Of a DNA stretch of 64,000 nucleotides, positions 7,738 through 15,928 are shown piece by piece. The position numbers and the translations under genes were made by a program. The DNA is taken from the NCBI GenBank assembly GCA_046330255.1, contig JAXLTC010000002.1, positions 620,001 through 684,000 of the forward strand, in the 5' to 3' direction. The DNA comes from JBBSBL01 sp046330255. GTDB taxonomy: Bacteria; Actinomycetota; Thermoleophilia; Solirubrobacterales; Solirubrobacteraceae. Numbering within the stretch: position 1 is the stretch's first letter; each line of letters opens with the position of its first letter. The notes beneath the pieces are model-generated. The model did no database searches, was not told the origin of the DNA, and worked only from the letters and a program-made list of their open reading frames with translations.

Positions 7738-8843
7738 TGTCTCCCCAGCCGAAACGCAGGGCTCCCGCCAAGCCCGCGAAGAAGGCGAAGTCCAAGGCCA
7801 GGCCCCGGGCGAAGGCGGGCGCCGGGACGAAGAACGGCCTGACCGTCGCGGTCACCGGCCCCACGGGCGACATCGGCGCGCCGCTCGTGAGCGCGCTCGA
7901 GCGGGCGCCGGAGGTCGGACGCATAGTCGGCATGGCCCGGCGCCCGTTCGACCCCGCCGAGAAGGGCTGGAGCAAGACCGTCTACCGCCAGGGCGACGTG
8001 CTCGACCAGGAGGCGGTCGACTCGCTCGTCCACGGGGCCGACGTGGTGGTGCACCTGGCGTTCGTGATCATGAGCGGCGGCGACGCCGACCGGCGCGTGA
8101 ACGTCGAGGGCTCGCGCAACGTGTTCGAGGCCACCGTCGCGGCGGGCGCGCAGCGCCTCGTGTACGCGTCCTCGGTCGCCGCGTACGGCTTTCACGAGGA
8201 CCATCCCGACCTGCTGACAGAGGACGTCCCGGCACGCGGGAGCGATGGGCACTCCTACTCCGAGGAGAAGGCGGCGGTGGAGGAGGTGCTGGCGCGCGCC
8301 ACCGAGGGGAGCACGACGGGCACCTACGTCTTCCGGCCGTGCATCGTCGCGGGCCCGGACGCGCTGGTGCTGATCGAGAACATCCCCTACGTCAAGATCG
8401 GCGAGCGCCTGCCGGACGCGGTGCGCGGTCTCTTCGACGTGGTGCCCGCACTGGCCCCGGTCATCCCCGACCCCGGCGTGCCGTTCCAACTCGTGCATCA
8501 CGACGACGTCGCGGCGGCGATGCGCGCAGCGGTCGCCGGCAAGGGCGAGCCGGGCGTCTACAACCTCGCGGGTGAGGGCCGCATCACGCTGTCGGACCTC
8601 GCCGACGAGCTCGGCTGGTACTCCGTCCCGCTGCCCGAGATCGCGGTCGGCGCGGTCCGGGAGGGCGTCTCCCGGGTCCCGTTCCTCCCCAACGAGGCGC
8701 AGTGGGTCGAGGCGCTGCGGAGCCCGCTGCTGATGGACACCTCGCGCGCCCGGAAGGTGCTCCGCTGGCGTCCGCGCCACCCCGCGCGCGAGACGCTGCA
8801 CGAGACCGTCGAGTCGGCGCGCCTGTCGGGCCTGCTGCGCTGA
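7737..8843 (+). CDS. NAD-dependent epimerase/dehydratase family protein
   Basis: Extended SDR fold, 368 residues. GPTGDIGAPLVSAL near residue 41 is the NAD-binding glycine motif; VYASSVAAYG supplies the Ser and HSYSEEKAAVE the YxxxK catalytic pair. It probably acts on a sugar-nucleotide or other carbonyl substrate. The first ~33 residues are a highly basic Lys/Ala/Pro/Arg segment (KAKSKARPRAKAG) before the Rossmann fold, unlike typical family members and resembling a nucleic-acid-binding tail. ATG overlaps the upstream stop by one base; mobA follows immediately. Confidence 0.75.
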   Translation: MSPQPKRRAPAKPAKKAKSKARPRAKAGAGTKNGLTVAVTGPTGDIGAPLVSALERAPEVGRIVGMARRPFDPAEKGWSKTVYRQGDVLDQEAVDSLVHGADVVVHLAFVIMSGGDADRRVNVEGSRNVFEATVAAGAQRLVYASSVAAYGFHEDHPDLLTEDVPARGSDGHSYSEEKAAVEEVLARATEGSTTGTYVFRPCIVAGPDALVLIENIPYVKIGERLPDAVRGLFDVVPALAPVIPDPGVPFQLVHHDDVAAAMRAAVAGKGEPGVYNLAGEGRITLSDLADELGWYSVPLPEIAVGAVREGVSRVPFLPNEAQWVEALRSPLLMDTSRARKVLRWRPRHPARETLHETVESARLSGLLR

Positions 8844-9463
8844 GCGCGGTCGCCGGCATCCTGCTCGCCGGCGGGCGCTCGACGCGCATGGGCTCCGACA
8901 AGGCCTGGCTGCCATGGGGCGAGGGGACGCTGCTCGGGCACGTGGCAGAGCGGCTCGCGGCCGGGGTCGACGGCCCCCTGATCGTCGTTGCCCGCGCGGG
9001 CCAGGAGCTGCCGTCGCTGCCGCCCGGCGCGGCGCGCGTGGACGACGCGGTCGCCGACGAGGGGCCACTGCGCGGCCTCGCCGGCGGGCTCGCTGCAGCG
9101 GCCGCCCGCGGCGCCGAGGTGGCGGTGGCCGTGACGGTCGACGCGCCGTTCCTGGCGCCGGCGGTCGTGGCCGCGCTGGCGCGGGCGCTCGGGTCCGATC
9201 CGGGCTCGGAGGCCGCCGCGCTCTGCGCCGGCGGCCGCCTCCCTCCGTTTCCCGCCGCCTACCGCTGCTCGCTCGCGGCCGGCGCCGAGCGCCTGCTGGC
9301 AGACGGCGAGCGCCGCGCACGGGCGCTTCTGGCGGCCGCGCGCGTGCGGCGCGTCATCGCCGCGGAGCTGCTGGCGGACCCCGAGGTCGCCGCGCAGGAT
9401 CCGCGGTTGCGGTCGCTCGAGGACCTCGACGACCCGGGCGCCTACGAGCGCGTGAGGCGCTAG
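8840..9463 (+). CDS. mobA: Molybdenum cofactor guanylyltransferase-like protein
   Basis: Nucleotidyltransferase joining GMP to molybdopterin. ILLAGGRSTRMGSDKAWLPW is the MobA signature (LAGGxSxRMGxDK), followed by VTVDAPFLAP for metal binding. About 207 residues, slightly short but complete. No ATG, GTG or TTG precedes the conserved LAGG in frame within a sensible distance; the likely start is CTG at 8840-8842, overlapping the epimerase stop as CTGA, the same geometry as ATGA coupling. CTG initiation is inference. Other molybdenum cofactor genes are not in the window. Confidence 0.78.
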   Translation: MSAVAGILLAGGRSTRMGSDKAWLPWGEGTLLGHVAERLAAGVDGPLIVVARAGQELPSLPPGAARVDDAVADEGPLRGLAGGLAAAAARGAEVAVAVTVDAPFLAPAVVAALARALGSDPGSEAAALCAGGRLPPFPAAYRCSLAAGAERLLADGERRARALLAAARVRRVIAAELLADPEVAAQDPRLRSLEDLDDPGAYERVRR

Positions 9464-9485
9464 CCGAGACGAGCGGCCAGCCCCG

Positions 9486-11012
9486 TCAGGACCGCGGCTC
9501 GCTCAGCAGCACCCCGAACATCTTCCCGTCCGGATCGCGTGTGAGATCGACGTGGACGTGCTTGAGCTCGGTGTACTCGTCGAGGCCGTAGGGCCCGAGC
9601 TCGCGCCCGATCCCGGACTGCTTGTAGCCTCCGAACGGGGCCACGCAGTTGATCAGGTGGTGGTCGTTGATCCACACGGTCCCGGCGCGCAGCCGCTTGG
9701 CGGTCGTCAGCGCGCGGTCGTAGTCCTCGGTCCACACGGCTGACGCCAGGCCGTAGATCGAGTCGTTGGCGACCGCGATCGCCTCCTCGTCATCGCGCAC
9801 CCGGATCACCGACAGCACCGGTCCGAAGATCTCCTCCCGGGCGATCGTCATCGAGTTCTCGACGCCGGTGAAGATCGTCGGCTGGAAGTAGAAGCCCCTG
9901 CCGTCGACGCTCTCGCGCTCCCCGCCGAGCACCAGCTCGGCGCCCTCCTCGCGCCCGATGCGCACGTAGTCCTCGACCGTGCGCAGCTGCGCCGCCGAGA
10001 TCAGCGGACCCATGTCGGTGTCGTAGTCCATCGGGTCGCCGATGCGGATCGTCCGCGCGCGCTCCACGAGCGCCTCGACGAAGTCGTCGTGGATCGAGTC
10101 GGGCAGGATCAGCCGGGTGCCGGACTCGCACACCTGGCCCTGGTGGAAGAACGTCGCCCACAGCGCGCCGTCCACCGCGGCCTCCATGTTCGCATCCTCG
10201 TAGACGATGTTCGGCGACTTGCCGCCGAGCTCCAGCGTGCACTTCTTGATCGTCGAGGACGCGAGCTGCATGATCCGCCGCCCGACGACCGTCGAGCCCG
10301 TGAACGCGACCTTGTCGACCAGCTCGTTGGACGCGAGCTCCTCGCCGACCGAGGCGCCGCCGCCGGTGATCACGTTGAGCACGCCCTTGGGCAGGTCGGT
10401 CTCGTCGATCAGCTCGGCGAGGCGCAGGGCCGTGAGCGGCGTGTCGGACGCCGGCTTGAGCACGACGCTGTTGCCCATCGCGAGCGCGGGGCCGAGCTTC
10501 CACACGGCCATCACCAGCGGGAAGTTCCACGGGATGATCCCCGCGCAGACGCCGATCGGCTCGCGCAGCGCGAAGTTGTAGGAGTGGGTCGGGAACGCGA
10601 CGGGCTCGAGCGCCTCCTGCATCTGGCGGTCGGCCTTGCGCGCGAAGTAGTCCCAGTGGTTGATGCAGTAGCCGATCACCACGGTGCTGGTCGCGCGGAT
10701 CGTCATCCCGGCCTGCGCGGTCTCCAGCGCCGCGAGCTCGTCCTCGTGCTCGGTGAACTTCTCGACCACCTGCAGCAGGATCCGGCTGCGCTCGTCGGGC
10801 GCCAGCTCCGACCATTCGCCCGAGTCGAAGGACGCGCGCGCGGCCCCGATCGCGGACTGCGCGTCCTCGCGTGACATCCGCGGCACGCGCGCGATCACCT
10901 CCTCCGTCGCCGGGTTCGTGACCTCGAAGGTCTCGCCGCCCGAGGCCTCCACCCACTCCCCGCCGACGTAGTTGCGGTAGTCCCGAACGCCCTGCTCGAC
11001 GTCGATCGCCAT
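9486..11012 (-). CDS. NAD(P)-dependent aldehyde dehydrogenase (betaine/aminobutyraldehyde type)
   Basis: 508 residues oxidising an aldehyde to the acid. PWNFPLVMAVWKLGPALAMGN binds the nucleotide, the general base is E261 in LELGGKSPNIV and the nucleophile C295 in GQVCESGTR. The overall sequence resembles betaine-aldehyde or gamma-aminobutyraldehyde dehydrogenases, but substrate is uncertain. ATG start with GGAG-type Shine-Dalgarno in the short gap. It is the last gene of an operon with an iron-type alcohol dehydrogenase (17-bp gap) and an SCP2-like protein, suggesting an alcohol to aldehyde to acid pathway. Confidence 0.85.
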   Translation of the reverse strand: MAIDVEQGVRDYRNYVGGEWVEASGGETFEVTNPATEEVIARVPRMSREDAQSAIGAARASFDSGEWSELAPDERSRILLQVVEKFTEHEDELAALETAQAGMTIRATSTVVIGYCINHWDYFARKADRQMQEALEPVAFPTHSYNFALREPIGVCAGIIPWNFPLVMAVWKLGPALAMGNSVVLKPASDTPLTALRLAELIDETDLPKGVLNVITGGGASVGEELASNELVDKVAFTGSTVVGRRIMQLASSTIKKCTLELGGKSPNIVYEDANMEAAVDGALWATFFHQGQVCESGTRLILPDSIHDDFVEALVERARTIRIGDPMDYDTDMGPLISAAQLRTVEDYVRIGREEGAELVLGGERESVDGRGFYFQPTIFTGVENSMTIAREEIFGPVLSVIRVRDDEEAIAVANDSIYGLASAVWTEDYDRALTTAKRLRAGTVWINDHHLINCVAPFGGYKQSGIGRELGPYGLDEYTELKHVHVDLTRDPDGKMFGVLLSEPRS

Positions 11013-11029
11013 GTCCTGCTCCTCTCCCT

Positions 11030-12265
11030 CTACAGCGCCTTGCGGTACAGCTGCGCGAAGTCCTCCTCGGTCGGGTCGACCGGGTTGACGAGCGTACAGC
11101 CGTCGCCCATCGCTCCCTCGACCAACTCCGGGATCCCGGCCTCGGGCACGCCCACCTCGGACAGCCTGCCCGGGAGCCCCAGCTCAGAGCGCAACTCGCG
11201 CACGTGCCCGGCGAGCACCTGGCCAACCTCCGCTCCGGGGCCTCCGACCTCGAGCCCCAGCACCTCGTTGATCGTCCGGTAGCGGTCCGCGATGTCCTCG
11301 CCGGCGGCCGCGTTGAACTCGATCACCCAGGGCAGGTTGATCGCGTTCGCGACGCCGTGGGGGACTCCGTACAGCGCGCCCGCCGGATGCGACATCGAGT
11401 GCGCGATCCCGAGCGCACCGGTGGATGTCGGCTGGATCGCCAGGTTCGCGGCGATCAGCATGTTGCCGCGTGCGTCCTCGTCCTCCGGGGTCTCGACCGC
11501 GCGGCGCAGGTTGTCTCGGATCAGCCGCAGCGCCTGCAGCGCGCACGCGTCGCCGTGGGGGCTCCACTCGGAGGAGACGTAGCCCTCGATCGCATGCGTG
11601 ACCGCGTCCATCCCGGTCGCCGCCGCGATCGCGGGCGGCAGCGTCGCCGTCGCCTCGGGGTCCAGGACGGCCAGGCGCGGGTAGAGGGGGAAGTCGCCGA
11701 TCTGGAACTTGATGTGCGCGTCCGCGTCCTTGATGACCGCGGCGAAGGAGACCTCGGAGCCGGTGCCGGCGGTCGTCGGGACGCACGCGAGCGGCGCCAA
11801 CTCCTCCGGACGCCCCATGCCGTCGCCGGCCCGCGGCAGGCCGAAGTAGCCCTCCCAGTCGCGCGGCTCGCCGCCGTTGACGAAGACCACGTTGGCGGCC
11901 TTGGCCGTGTCCATGACCGAGCCGCCGCCGACGGCGAGGATGCTGTCGGCCTCGTGCTCGCGGGCGGCGTCGGCCGTGGCCGCGACGACCTTCGAGTCCG
12001 AGTCGGGCGGCACCGCGTCGAAGACGCCCGCCACCTCCAGCCCTCCGTCGGCCACTCCGGCGGCCACGCGATCGACCAGCCCCGTGCCGCGGATGACCTC
12101 GTCGGTGACCACCAGCAGGCGCTGCGCCCCCTCCTTGGCGAACTCGAAGCCGATGCTGCCGAGCAGGTCGCGCCCGGCGATCACCCGGGTCGGCGCGGTG
12201 AACTGGTAGAAGTCCTTGAAGCCCGCCATCCGGCGGCCGTCCTCGATGCCGGCGGCCGCCTCCAC
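11030..12265 (-). CDS. Iron-containing alcohol dehydrogenase
   Basis: Group III alcohol dehydrogenase, 411 residues, interconverting an alcohol and aldehyde with NAD(P). LAVGGGSVMDTAKA binds the nucleotide; TTAGTGSEVS, DAVTHAIEGYVS and AHSMSHPAGALYGVPHG provide the metal ligands including three histidines. GTG start 2 bp after the SCP2-like stop; an internal ATG at residue 13 (MAGFKDFYQF) is an alternative. Middle gene of a three-gene operon ending in aldehyde dehydrogenase. Substrate cannot be named from sequence. Confidence 0.85.
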   Translation of the reverse strand: MEAAAGIEDGRRMAGFKDFYQFTAPTRVIAGRDLLGSIGFEFAKEGAQRLLVVTDEVIRGTGLVDRVAAGVADGGLEVAGVFDAVPPDSDSKVVAATADAAREHEADSILAVGGGSVMDTAKAANVVFVNGGEPRDWEGYFGLPRAGDGMGRPEELAPLACVPTTAGTGSEVSFAAVIKDADAHIKFQIGDFPLYPRLAVLDPEATATLPPAIAAATGMDAVTHAIEGYVSSEWSPHGDACALQALRLIRDNLRRAVETPEDEDARGNMLIAANLAIQPTSTGALGIAHSMSHPAGALYGVPHGVANAINLPWVIEFNAAAGEDIADRYRTINEVLGLEVGGPGAEVGQVLAGHVRELRSELGLPGRLSEVGVPEAGIPELVEGAMGDGCTLVNPVDPTEEDFAQLYRKAL

Positions 12266-12267
12266 GC

Positions 12268-12684
12268 TCAGACCTCGAGCAGATCCGAGCGCCCGGCGGC
12301 CTCGAGCTTGGCCTTGTAGCGCGGGAAGATCGGCTTGGTGAGCGGCACGAGCTTGAGGATCTTGGCGACCGGGCCCTTTGCCTTCATCTGCCCGCGCGCG
12401 AGCGCGACCGTGACGTTGACCTTGCCCAGCCAGAAGCGGTGCGCCGTGTCGGCGTCCATGCTCATCACCACCTCCGGCTCGAGCGCGGTGGGGCCGCAGT
12501 CGACCTCGCCGTCCTGGCCGTCGAGCATCTTGACCGTGATCTGGGACTCCGGATTGCGGTACTGGTACTGGACGATCGTGTTGGCCTTGCGGAACTTGGG
12601 GCCGAGCTCGGGGTCGTCGGCCAGCTCGCGGAAGAGCTCGCCGATGAACTCGTAGACCTCCTGGTCGTCCTTGAAGTAGGGCAC
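12268..12684 (-). CDS. SCP2 sterol-binding-domain-like protein
   Basis: 138 residues with the pattern of small SCP2/lipid-transfer domains: helical N-terminus (YEFIGELFRELADDPELGPKFRKA), beta strands, then VVMSMDADTAHRFWLGKVNVTVALARGQMKAKGPVAKILKL. It probably binds a hydrophobic ligand. I prefer the GTG at 12684, preceded by AGGGGAG at 9 nt; an in-frame GTG at 12738 would add 18 residues. A -10-like TATGCT lies at 12759-12754. First gene of the operon with the alcohol and aldehyde dehydrogenases, so it may present a lipophilic alcohol to them (inference). Confidence 0.65.
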   Translation of the reverse strand: MPYFKDDQEVYEFIGELFRELADDPELGPKFRKANTIVQYQYRNPESQITVKMLDGQDGEVDCGPTALEPEVVMSMDADTAHRFWLGKVNVTVALARGQMKAKGPVAKILKLVPLTKPIFPRYKAKLEAAGRSDLLEV

Positions 12685-12783
12685 GCCTGCCGTCTCCCCT
12701 GTCGCGCGATCGCCGCTCCGGATGGGGCCGACCCGCACGGCCGGCCGCGCGGGAGCATAGACCCAGGCTCCGGCCCGCGCCGG

Positions 12784-12789
12784 TAGCCT
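12784..12789 (+). promoter_or_regulatory. -10 element of SDR gene
   Basis: TAGCCT lies 8 nt before the ATG at 12798, with no Shine-Dalgarno between; fits the leaderless pattern seen repeatedly in this window. Confidence 0.45.
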
Positions 12790-12797
12790 GCCGGACG

Positions 12798-13646
12798 ATG
12801 GCCCGCCGCTCCTATCCCGTCGCCGGCCGCGTCGTGCTCATCACGGGCGCCGCCCGCGGGATCGGAGCGTCGCTGGCGCGAGAGCTCGCCCGCCGCGGGG
12901 CGCGACTCGCGCTGGTCGGCCTCGAGCCCGAGCGCCTCGCGGAGACCGCCGAGGCCGTTCCGGGCGAGGCGAAGTGGTTCGAGGCGGACGTCACCGACGG
13001 CCCCGCGCTCGAGCGCGCCGTCGCCGGCACCGTGCAGAACCTCGGCGGAATCGACGTGGTGGTCGCCAACGCGGGGATCGAGGCGGTCGGGACCGTCGAG
13101 ACGATCGACCCGGCGCTGTTCGAGCGGGTCATCGAGGTGAACCTGCTCGGCGTGTGGCGCACGGTTCGGGCGGCGCTGCCGCACGTGATCGAGCGCCGCG
13201 GCTACGTGCTGCCGATCGCCTCGGCCGCGGCCGCGGCGCACCTCGGGATGATGGCCTCCTACGCCGCCTCCAAGGCGGGGGTGGAGGCGTTCGCGGACTC
13301 GCTGCGGCAGGAGCTCGACGGGACGGGCGCGCGTGTGGGCTGCGGCTACTTCTCGTTCCTGGACACCGACATGGTCAGCGAGGCGTTCGCGCATCCCGCC
13401 GCGGCGAAGGCGCGGGAGGGCATCCGCGGGCCGCTGGCCCGCGTCTACCCGCTGGACGAGGCCGTGGTCTCGATGGCCGACGACATCGAGCGCCGTGCCC
13501 GCGTGGTGGCCTACCCAGGCTGGGTGCGGGGCGTGCTGCTCGCCCGCGGGGTCCTCCAGCCGCTGACCGAGCCGATCACGGGCCGCCGCTCGCGCGACGC
13601 GGTTCGCCTCGCGAACGAGCTCGCGCGCTCGCAGCAGCGCGGCTGA
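12798..13646 (+). CDS. Short-chain dehydrogenase/reductase
   Basis: Classical SDR of 282 residues. LITGAARGIGASLAREL is the NAD(P) glycine motif, VVANAGIEAVG the NAG motif and SYAASKAGVEAFADSL the YxxxK catalytic pair. The C-terminal ~60 residues (MADDIERRARVVAYPGWVRGVLLARG) resemble actinobacterial SDRs found near lipid or steroid genes. Divergent from the SCP2-like / alcohol dehydrogenase operon, so it could belong to the same pathway; substrate unknown. Confidence 0.85.
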   Translation: MARRSYPVAGRVVLITGAARGIGASLARELARRGARLALVGLEPERLAETAEAVPGEAKWFEADVTDGPALERAVAGTVQNLGGIDVVVANAGIEAVGTVETIDPALFERVIEVNLLGVWRTVRAALPHVIERRGYVLPIASAAAAAHLGMMASYAASKAGVEAFADSLRQELDGTGARVGCGYFSFLDTDMVSEAFAHPAAAKAREGIRGPLARVYPLDEAVVSMADDIERRARVVAYPGWVRGVLLARGVLQPLTEPITGRRSRDAVRLANELARSQQRG

Positions 13647-13676
13647 CCGCGCGGGGTCCGCCGTCGCCGGCGACCG

Positions 13677-14417
13677 CTACAGGTCGTTGGAGACGTTGAG
13701 CCCGAGCTGGTCGAGCAGGCGCTGCGCCTCGATGTTCAGGTTGAAGAACTCGCCGGTCCAGATCATCACGCCGAGCGCGATCAGGATCACGCCCCCGGTC
13801 ATGATGATCGCGCGGTAGTGGCGCTTGACGGCGGCGAACGCGGTCGTCATCCGCCCGAACGCGAGCGCCGTCAGCAGGAAGGGGATCGCCAGCCCGGCCG
13901 AGTAGGCGGTCAGCAGCAGAGCGCCGCGGGCCGCCGACTGGGAGAGCGACGCCGCGGCGAGGATCGCGCCCAGCGTCGGGCCGATGCACGGCGTCCACGC
14001 GATCGCGAAAGCGGCGCCGGCGATCACCGGCCCGCCCTTGCCCGCCCTCTGCATCAGCCCGCCCATGTGCCACTCGCGGTTCAGGCGGGGCACCAGCGGC
14101 GTCAACAGGAAGAAGACCCCGAGCGCGATGATCGTTGCGGCGGAGATCTTCTGGAGGGTCTCCTCGTTGTCCTGGAGCCAGCGGCCGACCTGAGTAGCCG
14201 ACAGCCCGAGCAGGATGAAGATCGCCGAGAACGACGCGACGAACGCGAGGCTCGGGCCCAGCATCCGCCGCGCCCCGGCCCGCTCCAGGTCCGCGGGCGC
14301 GACGCCGGCCACCGCCGAGAGGTAGCCGGGGACGAGCGGCAGCACGCACGGCGAGAGGAAGGACACGACTCCGGCCGCTACGGCCACCGGAATGCCGACT
14401 CCTCCCGCGGGATCCAT
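13677..14417 (-). CDS. ccdA: Cytochrome c biogenesis / thiol-disulfide transporter CcdA
   Basis: Six-helix membrane protein of 246 residues passing electrons from cytoplasmic thioredoxin to extracytoplasmic proteins. The two active cysteines are in FLSPCVLPLVPGYLSAV (first helix) and AWTPCIGPTLGAIL (fourth). ATG at 14417 begins MDPAGGVGIPVAV; a longer in-frame version has a charged, non-membrane N-terminus. TACCCT at 14430-14425 is 7 nt upstream, fitting a leaderless mRNA. ResB/ResC partners are not in the window. Confidence 0.88.
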   Translation of the reverse strand: MDPAGGVGIPVAVAAGVVSFLSPCVLPLVPGYLSAVAGVAPADLERAGARRMLGPSLAFVASFSAIFILLGLSATQVGRWLQDNEETLQKISAATIIALGVFFLLTPLVPRLNREWHMGGLMQRAGKGGPVIAGAAFAIAWTPCIGPTLGAILAAASLSQSAARGALLLTAYSAGLAIPFLLTALAFGRMTTAFAAVKRHYRAIIMTGGVILIALGVMIWTGEFFNLNIEAQRLLDQLGLNVSNDL

Positions 14418-14424
14418 TCGGTGG

Positions 14425-14430
14425 AGGGTA
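14425..14430 (-). promoter_or_regulatory. -10 element of ccdA
   Basis: TACCCT on the minus strand, 7 nt from the ATG at 14417 and no Shine-Dalgarno between; identical in sequence and spacing to the rubredoxin element. Confidence 0.5.
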
Positions 14431-14492
14431 CTCGCGCGGCGCGGCGCGTCCGCCACCAGTCCGGATGCGGAACCTTCGGCCGTCTCGCGCGT

Positions 14493-14508
14493 TAGCATCA
14501 TCGAGGAG
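14493..14508 (+). promoter_or_regulatory. -10 element and Shine-Dalgarno of the sigma/anti-sigma fusion gene
   Basis: TAGCAT at 14493-14498 is a candidate -10; GAGGAG at 14503-14508 is a strong ribosome binding site 7 nt before the GTG at 14516 and decides that start over upstream in-frame codons. Confidence 0.5.
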
Positions 14509-14515
14509 AAGCGCT

Positions 14516-15922
14516 GTGGAAGCCTCAGCCATCCAGGCCCCAGCGGCACTGGCGCCCCGCCGCCTCGCGGTGCCGGCTGCGCTGCTGCGTCTGCGCTCCG
14601 ACGAGCAGCTCGTCGCCCTGTTCCGCGCGGGCAACGACGACGCGTTCAGGGTCATCCACGACCGCTACAGCCAGCGGCTGCTCGCATACACGCGGCAGAT
14701 GCTGCCCGGTCGCCGCCAGGACGCCGAGGACGCGCTGCAGGACGTCTTCATCCGCGCGCACGCGTCGCTGCGCGCCAGCGACCGCACCATCACCCTGCGC
14801 GCGTGGCTCTATCGCATAGCCCACAACCGCTGCGTGGACGAGCTGCGCCGGCCCGCGCCGCCGCCGCCCGAGGTACTCCAGCTCGCCCGGCCGCCCGCCG
14901 CCGACCCGATCGCCGAGGCCGAGCGCCGCGAGAGCCTGCGCCGGCTGGTCGAGGACGTCCGCCGCCTGCCCGAGCAGCAGCGCTCCGCGCTGCTCATGCG
15001 CGAGCTGGAGGGGATCTCCTACGGCGAGCTGGCGGCCGCCCTCGATGTCACCGTCCCGGCCGTGAAGTCCCTGCTCGTGCGGGCGCGCATGGGCCTCGCC
15101 CAGGCGCGCGAGGCGCGGGACGCCGCCTGCCCCCAGATGCGCGAGGAACTGGCGCTCGCCGTCGACCGCGGCGTGCGTCCAGGGGGCGTCGCGCGGCGCC
15201 ACCTGCACGGGTGCGAGGCCTGCCGAGCCTGGCGCTCGGACCTCCAGGCCAAGCGCCGCAGCCTGGCGGCGCTCGCGCCCGTGGGCCCGCTCGCGCTGGC
15301 CGCGAAGCTGGCCGGCTTCGGGGGCGGCGGGGCCGGCGGCGCCGCGGTCGCCACCGGCGGTGGCGCCGCGACGGGCGCCGCCGCCGGGGGAGGGATCGGC
15401 CTGTCGCACATAGCGGCGGTGATCGCCGCCGCCGCCGTGACCGCGGGCGGCGCGATCGAGGTCGACCATTCGCTGAGCGGATCGCACCGCGAGCACGCGC
15501 GAGCGGCGCCCGCCGCGACCGCCGGCTCTGCCGGCGCGCTGCCCGTCCTGCCCATGCTCACTCCGGCGCCGCGGTCGGCGGAGAAGGCGCAGCAGCCCGC
15601 CGGCGCCGGGGCGCAGGCGCCCCCGGCCCCGGCGGTGGCCCCCGACGCGGGCGCCGAGCAGTCCCAGGCCACGCCGGACGCTGTCGTCCCGCCTGCCGAC
15701 GGCTCTGGCGGCGCGGCAGCACCCGCCGACGATCCGGGCGCCACGCCCGACCCAGCGGAGCTCACCGGCACGGGCGGCGCCGGCCAGAGCCCCGCCGCGC
15801 CGGGCAACGGCCAGGCCGCTCAGCCGGAGGCCAGCGGCACCGGGACGACCCTTCCCGCGCCGCCCGCGGGCGCCCCGCCGGACGGGCCCGCGCCGCCACC
15901 CACGGGTCCTGCAGGGCCCTGA
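14516..15922 (+). CDS. ECF-type sigma factor fused to a zinc-finger anti-sigma-like domain and an Ala/Pro-rich tail
   Basis: 468 residues in four parts. Residues ~28-105 are sigma region 2 (DDAFRVIHDRYSQRLLAYTR, DAEDALQDVFIRAH) and ~140-198 region 4 (LPEQQRSALLMRELEGISYGELA, PAVKSLLVRAR). Residues ~205-236 look like the ZAS zinc site of anti-sigma factors: C205, H229-x3-C233-x2-C236. A Gly/Ala stretch with one likely membrane helix (~298-314) is followed by ~150 residues of Pro/Ala/Gly. So sigma factor and membrane-anchored inhibitor appear in one chain; release might need proteolysis. Separate sigma and anti-sigma genes are the usual arrangement. Confidence 0.8.
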   Translation: MEASAIQAPAALAPRRLAVPAALLRLRSDEQLVALFRAGNDDAFRVIHDRYSQRLLAYTRQMLPGRRQDAEDALQDVFIRAHASLRASDRTITLRAWLYRIAHNRCVDELRRPAPPPPEVLQLARPPAADPIAEAERRESLRRLVEDVRRLPEQQRSALLMRELEGISYGELAAALDVTVPAVKSLLVRARMGLAQAREARDAACPQMREELALAVDRGVRPGGVARRHLHGCEACRAWRSDLQAKRRSLAALAPVGPLALAAKLAGFGGGGAGGAAVATGGGAATGAAAGGGIGLSHIAAVIAAAAVTAGGAIEVDHSLSGSHREHARAAPAATAGSAGALPVLPMLTPAPRSAEKAQQPAGAGAQAPPAPAVAPDAGAEQSQATPDAVVPPADGSGGAAAPADDPGATPDPAELTGTGGAGQSPAAPGNGQAAQPEASGTGTTLPAPPAGAPPDGPAPPPTGPAGP

Positions 15923-15928
15923 CCCGCG

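Noticed and set aside
14460..14515. Upstream in-frame start of the sigma fusion at 14465
   Set aside because: It lacks a ribosome binding site, whereas GAGGAG is ideally placed for the GTG at 14516.
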